Shown one piece after another: positions 27,342 through 36,838 of a stretch of 54,656 nucleotides of DNA. The notes under the pieces were generated by a model. It had not been told where the DNA came from. It ran no database searches and saw nothing but the letters and a program-made list of their open reading frames with translations. The stretch comes from Balneolales bacterium (GTDB lineage: Bacteria; Bacteroidota; Rhodothermia; Balneolales; Natronogracilivirgulaceae). Each line of letters opens with the position of its first letter. The first letter of the stretch is position 1. The DNA is taken from contig SKWQ01000061.1 of assembly GCA_007128855.1 (NCBI GenBank), forward strand, positions 1-54,656, in the 5' to 3' direction. The position numbers and the translations under genes are program-made.

Positions 27342-28096
27342 ATCATCCTCCGGGTCATCCCGCCGTCGATGACCAGCTGTTCTCCGGTGATGAAATCGTT
27401 GTCCGGGTGGCACAAAAACAGGCACGCCCTGGCTATGTCATCGGGTTTTCCGACCCGCCCGCAGGGATGTTGGCTGTGGTCGATGTCGCGAAGGCGTTCA
27501 TAATCACCGGTGTGGATCCAGCCGGGACTGATGGCATTGACCGTGATCTTTTTTCCGGACAGTGAAACGGCCATCGCATGGGTCAGGGCGAGCAGGCCAC
27601 CTTTCGATGCCGCATAGGCCTCGGATCCGGCCTCGGACATCAGAGCCCTGGTGGATGCGATGTTGACGATTGCGCCACCGTCGCTCATATGCAGGGAAGC
27701 TTCCCGGGAGCACAGGAAGGCTCCTCTCAGGTTGGTGTTCAGCACGTTATCCCACTCGTCGACGCCGAGTTCGTGGAACGGCTTGAATACCGAAATCCCG
27801 GCATTGTTGATGAGCATGTCGATCCGGGGGTTGTCAGAGACGGTTTCGGCGATCATCCGGCGGATCGAATCAGGGTCGGAGACATCTGTGCGGATGAACG
27901 TGGCGGATGCACCCGCACCGGTCAGGGAGCGTGCCAGTTCCTCACCGGCCGGTTCATCTGTATCGGCGATAACCGCGCGGGCACCAGCTGCGGCAAAAGC
28001 CATGGCAACGGAGCGGCCGATCCCGTTCGATGCTCCCGTGACGATGACAGTCCTGCCCTTGAATCCATCCTGGCTATCCAATCGTTCCATATCCAT
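27329..28096 (-). CDS. Short-chain dehydrogenase/reductase
   Basis: A 255-residue classical SDR oxidoreductase. The Rossmann motif TGASNGIGRS binds NAD(P), NNAGIS is the structural motif, the catalytic Ser lies in VNIASTRA and Tyr/Lys in YAASKGGL, and VNAISPGWIHTG and GEQLVIDGGM follow. The Asp in VIADTDE after strand beta-2 favours NAD over NADP. I chose MDMERLDS as the start because the fold begins shortly after; the frame stays open further upstream, but those extra residues look unrelated to an SDR. Its 3' end overlaps the LuxC-like gene by 13 bases in convergent orientation. Whether it reduces the LuxC product aldehyde is only an idea from position. Confidence 0.92.
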   Translation of the reverse strand: MDMERLDSQDGFKGRTVIVTGASNGIGRSVAMAFAAAGARAVIADTDEPAGEELARSLTGAGASATFIRTDVSDPDSIRRMIAETVSDNPRIDMLINNAGISVFKPFHELGVDEWDNVLNTNLRGAFLCSREASLHMSDGGAIVNIASTRALMSEAGSEAYAASKGGLLALTHAMAVSLSGKKITVNAISPGWIHTGDYERLRDIDHSQHPCGRVGKPDDIARACLFLCHPDNDFITGEQLVIDGGMTRRMIYGE

Positions 28097-28441
28097 TTGC
28101 GTATTTCGTTTAAAATGGGATGTTGCCCGCCTCATCATGTGCATCCTGCTCCGGTCCGCTGCCTGAAAACCGTAGATATGCAGAACTGTTCGCAGAACCG
28201 TGAGCCGATCCTTGGCGGCAATATCGAAAATAACAGGGTTACTCCAAAAGGTATGCAATTTGTGACCAAAAGGGACGTGAAAGGTCGTGCTGCAGCTTCA
28301 ATTAGCGGAAAAAAAGCTGTATCTTCATCCATCTAAAATCGGCCCGAATGGTTTCCTTCCCATCATTTCCAGGAAGCGGAACCGCAGCGGACCGCACCCG
28401 TCATCCACCAGAGTCAGTGATAACCCGACCGATCGCCCGAC
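28097..28441. other. Divergent intergenic region (SDR / leuS)
   Basis: 345 bases between the divergent dehydrogenase and leuS. It is more AT-rich than the flanking genes in its middle (about 28180-28340). I see no T-box-like leader, no convincing hairpin and no small gene. Confidence 0.5.
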
Positions 28442-31153
28442 ATGAAAGAATACAGACCTGCAGAAATCGAACCGAAATGGCAGCAGTACTGGCTTGAGAA
28501 CAAGACCTTCCGTACCGATGACAGCGATCGTGTGCGTCAGAAGTACTATGTGCTGGACATGTTTCCCTATCCCAGCAGTTCCGGCCTGCATGTGGGTCAT
28601 CCCGAGGGGTACACGGCCACGGACATCCTGGCCCGTTACAAGCGGATGAAGGGTTTCAACGTGCTGCATCCGATCGGGTGGGATGCGTTCGGACTTCCTG
28701 CGGAGCAGTATGCCATCAAAACCGGGACCCATCCCGGTGTGACCACGAACAACAATGTTGACGGATTCCGCCGGCAGCTGCAGGCGCTTGGATTCAGTTA
28801 TGACTGGGACCGCGAGGTCAACACGACCGACCCGGCGTATTACCGGTGGACCCAGTGGATCTTCCTGAAACTGTACGAACAGGGCCTGGCCTATGAGGCG
28901 AGCGTGCCGGTGAACTGGTGTCCGGAACTCGGCACGGTGCTGGCCAACGAGGAGGTGATCGACGGCAAGAGCGAGGTCGGCGGTTTTCCCGTCGAACGCA
29001 GACCGATGCGGCAGTGGATGCTCAAGATCACGGTGTATGCCGAGCGTTTGCTTCAGGACCTGGATGACCTGGACTGGCCCGAATCCATCAAGGAGATGCA
29101 GCGCAACTGGATAGGCAAGTCGGAAGGGGCCCATGTGGTGTTCCCGTTGAAAGCGGGATCGGCGGATACCGGTGAGTCGATCGAAGTGTTCACCACGCGT
29201 CCCGATACCCTTTTTGGCGCCACCTATATGGTACTGGCACCCGAACACCCGCTGGTGGACCGCATCGCCACGGCGGAACAGAAACAGGCCGTGGACGGTT
29301 ACCGTGAGACGGCTGCCAGGAAGACCGACCTGGACCGGACCGACCTCAACAAGGACAAGACCGGCGTGTTTACCGGTGCCTATGCCGTAAACCCGGTCAA
29401 CAATGAGGAAATACCGGTCTGGATCGCAGATTATGTGATGATGTCCTACGGCACCGGAGCCATCATGGCCGTACCGGGTCATGACGAGCGGGACTGGGAA
29501 TTTGCCCGCAAGTACGATCTGCCGATCGTTGAAGTGGTCAAAGGCGGGGATGTCACGAAGGAGGCCTACGTGGATTCGGAAGAGGGTATCTGCGTGAACT
29601 CTGCCAACGACGAGGTTTCCATCAATGACCTGCCGGTCCCCGAGGCCAAGAAAGTGATCACCACCTGGCTGGAAAAGAAAGAGCTGGGCAGATATGCGGT
29701 CACCTACAAGCTGCGCGACTGGCTTTTCTCACGGCAGCGCTACTGGGGGGAACCGTTCCCGGTGATCCATGTGGACGGCCAGCCCAAACCGCTTCCGGAA
29801 GATCATCTGCCGGTCACACTTCCCGAAATGGACGATTTCGAGCCTACCAAAACCGGGGAGCCGCCGCTGGCCAAAGCCAGAGAGTGGGTGAACACGACCG
29901 ATCCGGAGACCGGCAAACCGGCCGTCCGGGAGACGAACACCATGCCTCAGTGGGCCGGATCCTGCTGGTATTACCTGCGGTATATCAGTCCGGATTACGA
30001 GAAGGGTCCGGTCGATCCGGAATTGGAAAAATACTGGATGCCGGTGGATCTGTACGTCGGTGGGGCAGAGCACGCAGTCCTTCATTTGCTCTACGCCCGG
30101 TTTTGGCACAAAGTGCTCTTCGATATCGGAGTTGTTTCCACAAAAGAGCCGTTCCATCGCCTGGTCAACCAGGGTATGATCCTCGGAGAACTCGAATTTA
30201 CCGCCTACAGGGACGCCGGTGGAAACTACATTTCCTTCGATAAAAACGGGATGAGCGATGATTTTGAGCGGGTCAAGCTCCAGGAAAAGGATGTTGAAAA
30301 GCGCGGAGACCGTTTTGTGATAAAAGATACCGATACGGTCGTGGACGCGCGCTCATTTAAAATGTCCAAATCACGCGGCAATGTCATCAATCCGGATGAC
30401 GTGGTCGAGCTTTACGGAGCCGATGCGCTCCGGCTTTACGAGATGTTCATGGGTCCGCTTGAGCAGGTGAAGCCCTGGAGCATGCAGGGGGTCGAAGGGG
30501 TGTACCGTTTCCTCAAGCGGGTCTGGCGTTTGATCATGGACGAGGAAACCGATGGTGTGAACCAGGCCGTGGCGCGATCTGTGAACAGTGACGGTTCGCC
30601 CCCGGTGAAGCCGGACCGCGCCCAGCTGAAGATCCTGCACGAGACGATCAGGAAAGTGACGGAAGACATCGAGGGACACCGGTTCAACACGGCCATCTCG
30701 GCGCTCATGATCTTCACGAACGAGGCAATGAAGTGGGAAGTGCGTCCGGTCGAGGTGCTCAAACCCTTCCTGCTCATCCTTTCCCCGTTTGCACCGCACC
30801 TTGCCGAAGAGATGTGGGAAAGACTGGGGGAACTCACCGGGGTAACAGCCGCGGCTGGAACAACGACCGGCAGTTCCACAGGTGTGCCACAGGTGCCGGC
30901 CCGCACGCTTGCATACGAGCCCTGGCCGGCTTACGAGGAGGCATTGCTCAAAGACGACAGCAAGACCTATGCCGTGCAGGTGAACGGCAAGGTGCGCGGA
31001 CAGGTCGAGGTGCCTGCTGACCGTGCTGCCGACAAGGATTTTGTCCTTGATGCCGCACGTAACGAACCGACCGTAAGCCGTCATCTTGAAAAAGGCCGGG
31101 TCGTCAAGGAGATCTTTGTCCCGAACAGGGTGATCAACTTCGTGGTCAAGTAG
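28442..31153 (+). CDS. leuS: Leucyl-tRNA synthetase
   Basis: A 903-residue class I aminoacyl-tRNA synthetase that charges tRNA(Leu). The HIGH signature appears as [17 protein letters not shown] and KMSKS as [15 protein letters not shown]. The CP1 editing domain (about residues 225-420) has [21 protein letters not shown] and [15 protein letters not shown], showing intact post-transfer editing. The C-terminal domain ends [15 protein letters not shown] low-complexity Gly/Thr/Ser-rich insertion (about residues 798-820, [11 protein letters not shown]) lies just before it and is absent in typical LeuS. It is a single gene, convergent with the ATPase gene four bases later. Confidence 0.98.
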   Translation: MKEYRPAEIEPKWQQYWLENKTFRTDDSDRVRQKYYVLDMFPYPSSSGLHVGHPEGYTATDILARYKRMKGFNVLHPIGWDAFGLPAEQYAIKTGTHPGVTTNNNVDGFRRQLQALGFSYDWDREVNTTDPAYYRWTQWIFLKLYEQGLAYEASVPVNWCPELGTVLANEEVIDGKSEVGGFPVERRPMRQWMLKITVYAERLLQDLDDLDWPESIKEMQRNWIGKSEGAHVVFPLKAGSADTGESIEVFTTRPDTLFGATYMVLAPEHPLVDRIATAEQKQAVDGYRETAARKTDLDRTDLNKDKTGVFTGAYAVNPVNNEEIPVWIADYVMMSYGTGAIMAVPGHDERDWEFARKYDLPIVEVVKGGDVTKEAYVDSEEGICVNSANDEVSINDLPVPEAKKVITTWLEKKELGRYAVTYKLRDWLFSRQRYWGEPFPVIHVDGQPKPLPEDHLPVTLPEMDDFEPTKTGEPPLAKAREWVNTTDPETGKPAVRETNTMPQWAGSCWYYLRYISPDYEKGPVDPELEKYWMPVDLYVGGAEHAVLHLLYARFWHKVLFDIGVVSTKEPFHRLVNQGMILGELEFTAYRDAGGNYISFDKNGMSDDFERVKLQEKDVEKRGDRFVIKDTDTVVDARSFKMSKSRGNVINPDDVVELYGADALRLYEMFMGPLEQVKPWSMQGVEGVYRFLKRVWRLIMDEETDGVNQAVARSVNSDGSPPVKPDRAQLKILHETIRKVTEDIEGHRFNTAISALMIFTNEAMKWEVRPVEVLKPFLLILSPFAPHLAEEMWERLGELTGVTAAAGTTTGSSTGVPQVPARTLAYEPWPAYEEALLKDDSKTYAVQVNGKVRGQVEVPADRAADKDFVLDAARNEPTVSRHLEKGRVVKEIFVPNRVINFVVK

Positions 31154-31157
31154 GCAC

Positions 31158-32330
31158 TCACCCATGCCCCAGGAAGTCCGAAATCTGGGTGGTGAGTTCA
31201 TTCAGCGGTGTCACCACGACGCTGTCGGAGATCGGGTAGCTTTCCTTGACCGGAGCAGCAATGAAGGTGAGATCCGCCTGGATATCCTTCAGCGCATTCC
31301 TGTTAGCGGGAGAAAGATCGGGCTTCATCGAAGGCCGGCACTCGATGGCAACCACCATGGATCCCGACTCGATGATGATATCGACTTCATTGCCATAACT
31401 GGACCGGTAGAAGTTCAGTGGCAGACTCGGGAAGTGGGTATGCAGGTGCATCAGCACCACGGATTCCCAGAGCGATGCCCAGACCGGATGTCCATAGGCG
31501 GCGTCGAAATTCTGAAGCTGCAGCAGGGCACAGGTTATACCGGGATCGGAAATGTAGATTTTCGGGGATTTGACCAGTCTGCGATCCGATTTGCCTTGCC
31601 ACGCATCCAATTGCGTGACCATGAACATCTTGCTCAGGACGTCGATATAGTTCCTGATCGTATTATGGCTGACTTCCAGTGATGTTCCGATTTTGCTGTA
31701 GTTGACGGTCTGTCCGTTACTGTTGGCAAGCATGGGCAGCAATCTTCTCATTGTGCGGTGCGTGATGCCGGCAAATTGCGGGAGTTCACGCTGAAGGAAT
31801 GAGTTGATGTATTCAAGCCGCCACTCCATCGATTGTTCATTGCTCCCGGCCATCAGGGACGGATAGTAGCCGCCTCGCGTCAGGTAGTTTTCGAGACTTG
31901 TACTGTTGGAGACTTCCATGTACAGAAGGGGCGGGAGATGGACATAGTTGACGTACCCGTACAGTGCTTTGTGATCCTGTCCCAGGAGTTCTCTCGAGGC
32001 TCCGCCAAGCAGGAGATACATTCCCGGACGCTTCCGCTCATCCACGGTACGTTTGAGCACAGAAAACAGATCGGGAACGTGATGGATACCATCGATACAT
32101 ACCAGTTTGTCGATCTGGGCTTCAAAAAACCATTCCGGGTCATCCAGTTTCTGAAGGTCCGATGGGTGCTCCAGATTGAGGTATAAGGTCTCCCTTCCGC
32201 GTATCTTTGACAGTAACTGTTTGGAGAGCATACTTTTGCCGCTGTGCCGCGATCCCGTGACGACCGTTACGGGTTTGGTTTGAAGTGAGCGTGCAATCTC
32301 TTTTTCTATCACTCGAGGAAAATAGTCCAT
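31158..32330 (-). CDS. AAA_14/DUF4143 ATPase with altered active sites
   Basis: A 390-residue protein of the archaeal-type AAA ATPase family (AAA_14 plus DUF4143). Walker A is VVTGSRHSGKSML (residues about 24-36; usually GxRQVGKT). In Walker B the usual IDE is LVCIDGIHH, so the catalytic Glu is Gly (residue 81). The helical middle carries LEVSHNTIRNYIDVL and YISDPGITCALL, and the C-terminal restriction-endonuclease-like part has NEVDIIIE and AIECRPS, where the usual final Lys is Arg. The changes suggest weak or lost hydrolysis and nuclease activity. The start MDYFPRVIEKEIARSL is the family N-terminus. The inverted repeat at 32360-32388 lies just upstream. Role unknown. Confidence 0.85.
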   Translation of the reverse strand: MDYFPRVIEKEIARSLQTKPVTVVTGSRHSGKSMLSKQLLSKIRGRETLYLNLEHPSDLQKLDDPEWFFEAQIDKLVCIDGIHHVPDLFSVLKRTVDERKRPGMYLLLGGASRELLGQDHKALYGYVNYVHLPPLLYMEVSNSTSLENYLTRGGYYPSLMAGSNEQSMEWRLEYINSFLQRELPQFAGITHRTMRRLLPMLANSNGQTVNYSKIGTSLEVSHNTIRNYIDVLSKMFMVTQLDAWQGKSDRRLVKSPKIYISDPGITCALLQLQNFDAAYGHPVWASLWESVVLMHLHTHFPSLPLNFYRSSYGNEVDIIIESGSMVVAIECRPSMKPDLSPANRNALKDIQADLTFIAAPVKESYPISDSVVVTPLNELTTQISDFLGHG

Positions 32331-32359
32331 AGCGTCCCGTGGTTTGTAAAGGTTGTTTA

Positions 32360-32388
32360 CATATTGCGCAAGGATATTGCACAATATG
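32360..32388. promoter_or_regulatory. Inverted repeat CATATTG-N15-CAATATG upstream of ATPase
   Basis: CATATTG (32360-32366) and CAATATG (32382-32388) face each other 30 bases upstream of the ATPase start. The half-sites equal those of the palindrome at 18292-18307. It is a candidate operator, possibly for autoregulation. Confidence 0.4.
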
Positions 32389-32511
32389 CCCGATATTGTC
32401 AAGGGAAAAAACGGAGTTTCAAGCGCTTGTAAATATGGGGCCACATTTGGCGAAGACAGGAACGGGGAAACGGGTGTAAAAAACTGCCCGGGAAGTAAAA
32501 TCGGGTACGGA

Positions 32512-33999
32512 TCAACCGCCGCTTTTTTTCTCAAGATCAGGTTCTGCATCCCTGCAAAATGTGATCATATCAGCAATTTTTTCTTCTTCATCGAGGATAC
32601 GCGGCATTTTTGTCTGTGCATGGAGGGCCTGATGTTTATCACGCCAGTGGAACATGGCATCCTTGGTAAGGTTCAGGAGCACAGGTGGATGGATTCCCAT
32701 GCTCTCTCTGCGGTTGTGGTAATGCCGGTTGATCTTCCGCAAGTTGGCATCCAAAATCCGGGCGAACTCTTCGGTATTTCGGGGCTCATCGACCCACTGG
32801 ATAAACCAGTAATGCCGCGGGGCGCCGATATCGGGATCGATCAGTCCACCCATGACAAAAACCGAGAATGAGTCACCGGTCTGCTCCGCTGTAGCTTCAA
32901 GGGCGCTTTGCGCCTCATGTGACTCAACAGCCTCGCCAAAACGGTCAAATATCTCGGATACACGTCCGACCACCTGGATCCGGGGCTGCTCCAGGTCCGT
33001 AAACTCGATCACATCGTTGATCATATAGCGGAAGAGCCCGGAATTACTGGTCACAACGAGGGAATACGGTACCCCTTTTTCCACCTGCCAGGTCGGAACC
33101 GTTTTCTGTCCCTGGAGATTATCCTTATGTTCTTTGGGATTTGGTATCCACTCATAGAAAACTCCGTTATCGATGATCAGGCGCAGGTCGGTCCGTGTCA
33201 GGTCGTCACTGAATGCGAAATAGGATTCCGAGGCTCCATAGTTCTCGATGTAATCCATATCAAGGCCTTCCAGAAGCTGGTTGAAATGAGGCCGGTACGT
33301 GTTCAGGGCTTCACCTCCACAGATAAGAAGCCGAAGGTTCGGCCAGATTTCCCGGATATGTTTTTTTCCGGTAATTTCCAGGGCTCGCTGGAAGAATCGC
33401 AATGCCCATGAGGGGATGGCCACGATTTTGCGCACATCGGATTTGATCGCCATTTCCAGTGTCCGGTCGAATTTCTCCGTCCATGCCTCCCGGATCATGG
33501 TTTGGGGGGAACGGACCTGGAAGAGGGAGAGCCACCCGGGTGACAGTTTGGCCAGGTAGGCGCTGATCTCACCCAGCCGCACATTGGACTTTGGGTCGAG
33601 CCGTTCGATGTTCCCGGGCAGACTCACATGGCTGCCCATGAAAAAGTGGAGGAAATTGGGATTCTGCTTGATGTAGGAGAGGATAACCTTGCGCATGAAG
33701 CGCTGGTCGCTGCGGAGCCGGTCTTCGCTGAGGGGGATATGCTTCCCTTTTCCGGTTGTGCCTGCGGAGACGGCGAAATTCTGGATGTTGCTCGGCCAGA
33801 GAAGGTACTGTTCCCCTTTTTTCACCCGCTCGATGTACGGCTCAATGTCGACATAGGTGATCATGGGCACATTGCGGACGTATTCATCAAATCCGGAGAT
33901 CCCTGAAAAACGGTATCGTTTTCCGTATTCGGTCTGGGCTCCTTTTCGGAGCATGTGGCCCAGAACCTTCTTCTGGGCCTTTTCAACTGATCCAGGCAT
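32512..33999 (-). CDS. GH3-family acyl-acid amido synthetase-like protein
   Basis: A 495-residue adenylating enzyme of the GH3 family (PF03321), whose plant members conjugate auxin or jasmonate to amino acids. ATP-binding signature FAVSAGTTGKGKHIPLS, then LRLLICGGEALNTYR and ENYGASESYFAFSDD, and the C-terminal RFGEAVESHEAQSALE region fit the family. Bacterial members have no established substrate. It starts 18 bases after the citrate synthase stop and in the same reading frame (TAA plus six codons between them), so both are likely co-transcribed. The N-terminus lacks the roughly 15-residue helix many homologues have before KAQKKVLGHML, but no earlier start exists without crossing that stop. 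Confidence 0.88.
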   Translation of the reverse strand: MPGSVEKAQKKVLGHMLRKGAQTEYGKRYRFSGISGFDEYVRNVPMITYVDIEPYIERVKKGEQYLLWPSNIQNFAVSAGTTGKGKHIPLSEDRLRSDQRFMRKVILSYIKQNPNFLHFFMGSHVSLPGNIERLDPKSNVRLGEISAYLAKLSPGWLSLFQVRSPQTMIREAWTEKFDRTLEMAIKSDVRKIVAIPSWALRFFQRALEITGKKHIREIWPNLRLLICGGEALNTYRPHFNQLLEGLDMDYIENYGASESYFAFSDDLTRTDLRLIIDNGVFYEWIPNPKEHKDNLQGQKTVPTWQVEKGVPYSLVVTSNSGLFRYMINDVIEFTDLEQPRIQVVGRVSEIFDRFGEAVESHEAQSALEATAEQTGDSFSVFVMGGLIDPDIGAPRHYWFIQWVDEPRNTEEFARILDANLRKINRHYHNRRESMGIHPPVLLNLTKDAMFHWRDKHQALHAQTKMPRILDEEEKIADMITFCRDAEPDLEKKSGG

Positions 34000-34017
34000 G
34001 GAGAATGGGTGAGAGGA

Positions 34018-35181
34018 TTACTTCCGTTTCCCGATTGGGGTCCAGGGCAGGTTCTTTTCACCAACATAGAGCTGCCGCGGTCGGATCAGCCGGTTGTTTG
34101 CGGCCTGTTCGATGTAATGGGCCGTCCATCCGGTAATCCGGCTCATGGCAAAGATACAGGTAAACAGATCCGTTTTGATGCCCATGGAGTAATACACGGT
34201 TGCCGAGAAGAAGTCGACGTTCGGATCGATCCCTTTTTCCTGTTTCATCACATCCATGATCTTTTCAGACCACTCGTAAAGGTAGACGCTGTCGGTTTCC
34301 TCGGCAAGGGATTTTGCCATGGCTTGCAGGTGCTTGGCCCTGGGGTCGACCGTGCGGTAGACGCGGTGGCCGAATCCCATCACTTTTTTCCTTTCAGCCA
34401 GGCGTTCCTTGATATACTCTTCGATATCGGCATCCTTGTCGAGTTTCAGCAGCATGTTCATTACGGCCGTGTTCGCACCGCCGTGAAGGGGGCCTTTGAG
34501 GGAGCCGATGGCCCCGGTGACCGCGGAATAGATGTCGGCCTGGGTCGAGCAGATGGCGCGCGCGGTGAAGGTGGATGCGTTCATTCCGTGTTCTGCATGG
34601 ATGATCAGGCAGATATCCATGGTCTTTTCGGCACTTTCACCCGGACGTTCACCATTGAGCATGTAGAGGAAATCGTAGGCGGTGCTACCTTCCTTAAGCG
34701 GTGCAATGATCTCCTTGCCATCCCTGGCTCGCTGATAACCGGCAATGATGGCCGGCATTTTTGCCGTCATGCGGATGGACTTCCTCATGTTGGCATCCGG
34801 GTCGTCCAGCGGTGCCTCCTCATCAAAATCAGCCAGCATGGAAGTGGCGGTGCGCAACACGGACATCGGCTCTGCATCTTTGCTGGTGCTGTTGAGATAA
34901 TTGATCACAGGCTCTGGAAGTTCCCGCTCGGCAAGAAGCTTGTTCTTCAGGTCTTCCAGCTCATCAGAGTTTGGCAGCCGGTCATTCCACAGCAAAAAAG
35001 CGACTTCTTCAAACGAGGAGTGCTTTGCAAGGGTGTCGATATTGTATCCGGAATAGATCAGTTCACCTTTTTCACCATCGATCGCACTTTTTGTGGAAGA
35101 AAACGCGACAATCCCCTCCAGTCCACGGTTGACGTAGGGATATTTGTCGGTGTCAATGTTCTCATGAAGTTGATTGCTCAT
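34018..35181 (-). CDS. gltA: Citrate synthase
   Basis: A 387-residue citrate synthase condensing oxaloacetate and acetyl-CoA to start the TCA cycle. Catalytic His residues appear in ICLIIHAEHGMNAST and KGPLHGGANTAV, the substrate loop in MGFGHRVYRTVDPRA, and the catalytic Asp in NVDFFSATVY; RPRQLYVG closes the active site. The length is that of the short bacterial/methylcitrate-like type without the N-terminal regulatory domain. It is first in a two-gene unit with the GH3-like gene. The AT-rich sequence at 35182-35240 should hold its promoter. A 2-methylcitrate synthase is possible but no prp genes are near. Confidence 0.96.
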   Translation of the reverse strand: MSNQLHENIDTDKYPYVNRGLEGIVAFSSTKSAIDGEKGELIYSGYNIDTLAKHSSFEEVAFLLWNDRLPNSDELEDLKNKLLAERELPEPVINYLNSTSKDAEPMSVLRTATSMLADFDEEAPLDDPDANMRKSIRMTAKMPAIIAGYQRARDGKEIIAPLKEGSTAYDFLYMLNGERPGESAEKTMDICLIIHAEHGMNASTFTARAICSTQADIYSAVTGAIGSLKGPLHGGANTAVMNMLLKLDKDADIEEYIKERLAERKKVMGFGHRVYRTVDPRAKHLQAMAKSLAEETDSVYLYEWSEKIMDVMKQEKGIDPNVDFFSATVYYSMGIKTDLFTCIFAMSRITGWTAHYIEQAANNRLIRPRQLYVGEKNLPWTPIGKRK

Positions 35182-35728
35182 AAATGCTCCGTATTTCGCA
35201 AAAGATTGTCAGTAGTCTCGTTATTTATTCTGTGCGGTTGAAAAACAACAGCTTAAGAATTCTTGCAATTGTGTTGCAGCACAGGAATTTACTTATGGTT
35301 ACCAGTCAATAACATTTCATTTTCCTGTGCGGTTCATCCAAATGTCAAAAAATTCAGCACCGCCACATTCCGTTGGGAGAGCTCGTCTTCCAGCTTGATG
35401 TGTTCTGCAGGAAATATTACCTGTGAAAGCGGGGCTGCCACCAACCCGACGCCATTGCAGAACTACCTGCCTGCCGGCTCTTCCGACAGGGAATAATAGT
35501 GATATTCATGGTAAAATTCATCTGGAATGTTCAAATGAAATTCACAAAAGGTTTTGCGGGTGCCGTTTTCAGTCCGATTTATTGGCATGAGAGTCAATGA
35601 TGGAATGTGCCTACGAATTAAATATAAATTTTGTATGAAGAAGTGATCCTTCGTAATTTGTCTTCCGTCTGACGTCTCGCATTAGCGATGCCAGATCAAC
35701 GACACCTGGAAGCTCATTCGTTCCGAAC
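35182..35728. other. AT-rich divergent intergenic region
   Basis: 547 bases between citrate synthase and the RraB-like gene. No convincing gene. A minus-strand frame is open from 35681 down to a TAG at 35463 but has only a late ATG (35588), giving a 41-residue peptide, and another open stretch lies just left of it; either could be a decayed gene. A possible promoter string TTCGTAATTTG occurs at 35650-35660. Confidence 0.5.
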
Positions 35729-36034
35729 ATGAAAGCAATCAATGACAAGGGGTTTTATCACGATTTCGGATACAGGCCATCGGAACCGGAGAAACTGATC
35801 GTTTTTTACCTTGAAATGTTCGAGGAAAGTTCCGCATATTATCTGGCAGCCCGATTGCAGAAAGAGCATTGGGAAATAAATGTCATGCCAGCCGGCTCCT
35901 GCTGGATTCTCCTTGCACACGCTCTGGTTTCACCGGATCGAAAGACAATAAGCGATCTTTGTGACTACCTGTCGGATCTGTCCGAATTTTATGGCGGGTC
36001 GTTCAAGAGATGGGAGCTGGATTCACCATTGTAA
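35729..36034 (+). CDS. RraB-like small protein
   Basis: A 101-residue protein that I assign tentatively to the RraB (regulator of ribonuclease activity B, PF06877) superfamily. It has the expected alternating pattern: an N-terminal phenylalanine-rich strand (VFYLEMFEESS), a helix LAARLQKEHWEI, strands VMPAGSCWILLAHA, then a helix and the closing YGGSFKRWE, which recalls the HGGxYDGWE end of RraB. Known RraB binds RNase E in gammaproteobacteria; here the partner is unknown. It is followed by mazG after six bases, so the two are likely one operon. Confidence 0.55.
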   Translation: MKAINDKGFYHDFGYRPSEPEKLIVFYLEMFEESSAYYLAARLQKEHWEINVMPAGSCWILLAHALVSPDRKTISDLCDYLSDLSEFYGGSFKRWELDSPL

Positions 36035-36040
36035 CGATAC

Positions 36041-36832
36041 ATGTCAGAACCCAGAAGTCCCTCCCGCAGTTTTTCCGACCTCGTAGAAATCATGGCCATC
36101 CTTCGCAGGGAGTGTCCCTGGGATCGCCAGCAAACCCATGAATCCATCAAGGATCTGATGGTCGAGGAGATTTACGAGGCCATCGAGGCGATTGACAATG
36201 ATGACCCTGTCGAACTCAGAAAAGAGCTGGGAGACCTGTTGCTCCATGTGGTTTTCCACACCGAGATAGCACGGGAGGCGGGTCGCTTTGAGATCGGGGA
36301 TGTCATATACGGCATCCAGGAGAAGCTTATCCGCAGGCATCCCCATGTCTTTGCCGATACCCGGGCCGACGACACCTCTGCCGTAATCCGAAACTGGGAA
36401 GATCTTAAGATGAAGGAAAAGGAGCGCAACTCCGTCCTTCAGGGTGTCCCGGACACGCTGCCTGCCCTCATCAAGGCGCAGCGCATGCAGGATAAAGCTG
36501 CTGCCGTCGGATTCGACTGGAAGACGTGGGAAGAGGCATGGCCCAAACTGGCCGAGGAAATAGAGGAGTTCCGGATTGCGGCCCAGGAGGGCGATGAGAA
36601 CCAGAAGGCCATGGAGTTCGGGGACCTGCTCTTTTCACTGGTCAACGTCGGACGCCTCGCAGGCCTCAATTCGGAGGACTGCCTGCGCCTGACAAACCGC
36701 AAGTTCAAGCAGCGGTTCCAGTACATAGAGGAGGTGCTGGGCGCTCAGGGCAGGCAACTGAAGGAAGCCACACTGGAAGAGATGGATGCCATCTGGAAGG
36801 AAGCCAAGAAGCACCTGGAAAGTGGCAGCTGA
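36041..36832 (+). CDS. mazG: Nucleoside triphosphate pyrophosphohydrolase MazG
   Basis: A 263-residue tandem MazG protein that hydrolyses NTPs and dNTPs to monophosphates and clears damaged nucleotides. The first MazG module has LRRECPWDRQQTHESI, the metal-binding EEIYEAIEAI and ELGDLLLHVVFH; the second has the matching EEIEEFRIA and EFGDLLFSLVNVGR. The length and two-module form match the family. It is co-oriented with the RraB-like gene, and its 3' end faces the AsnB-like gene six bases away without a terminator. Confidence 0.96.
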   Translation: MSEPRSPSRSFSDLVEIMAILRRECPWDRQQTHESIKDLMVEEIYEAIEAIDNDDPVELRKELGDLLLHVVFHTEIAREAGRFEIGDVIYGIQEKLIRRHPHVFADTRADDTSAVIRNWEDLKMKEKERNSVLQGVPDTLPALIKAQRMQDKAAAVGFDWKTWEEAWPKLAEEIEEFRIAAQEGDENQKAMEFGDLLFSLVNVGRLAGLNSEDCLRLTNRKFKQRFQYIEEVLGAQGRQLKEATLEEMDAIWKEAKKHLESGS

Positions 36833-36838
36833 TCACCA

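Noticed and set aside
35464-35476. CCTGCCTGCCGGC, half of a CCTGCCTGCCGGCAGGCAGG-type palindromic repeat
   Set aside because: Only one arm is present, so it is not a repeat element here.
35263-35496. 77-residue plus-strand frame and a minus-strand 41-residue peptide in the same gap
   Set aside because: No start context, no recognisable features; at best remnants.
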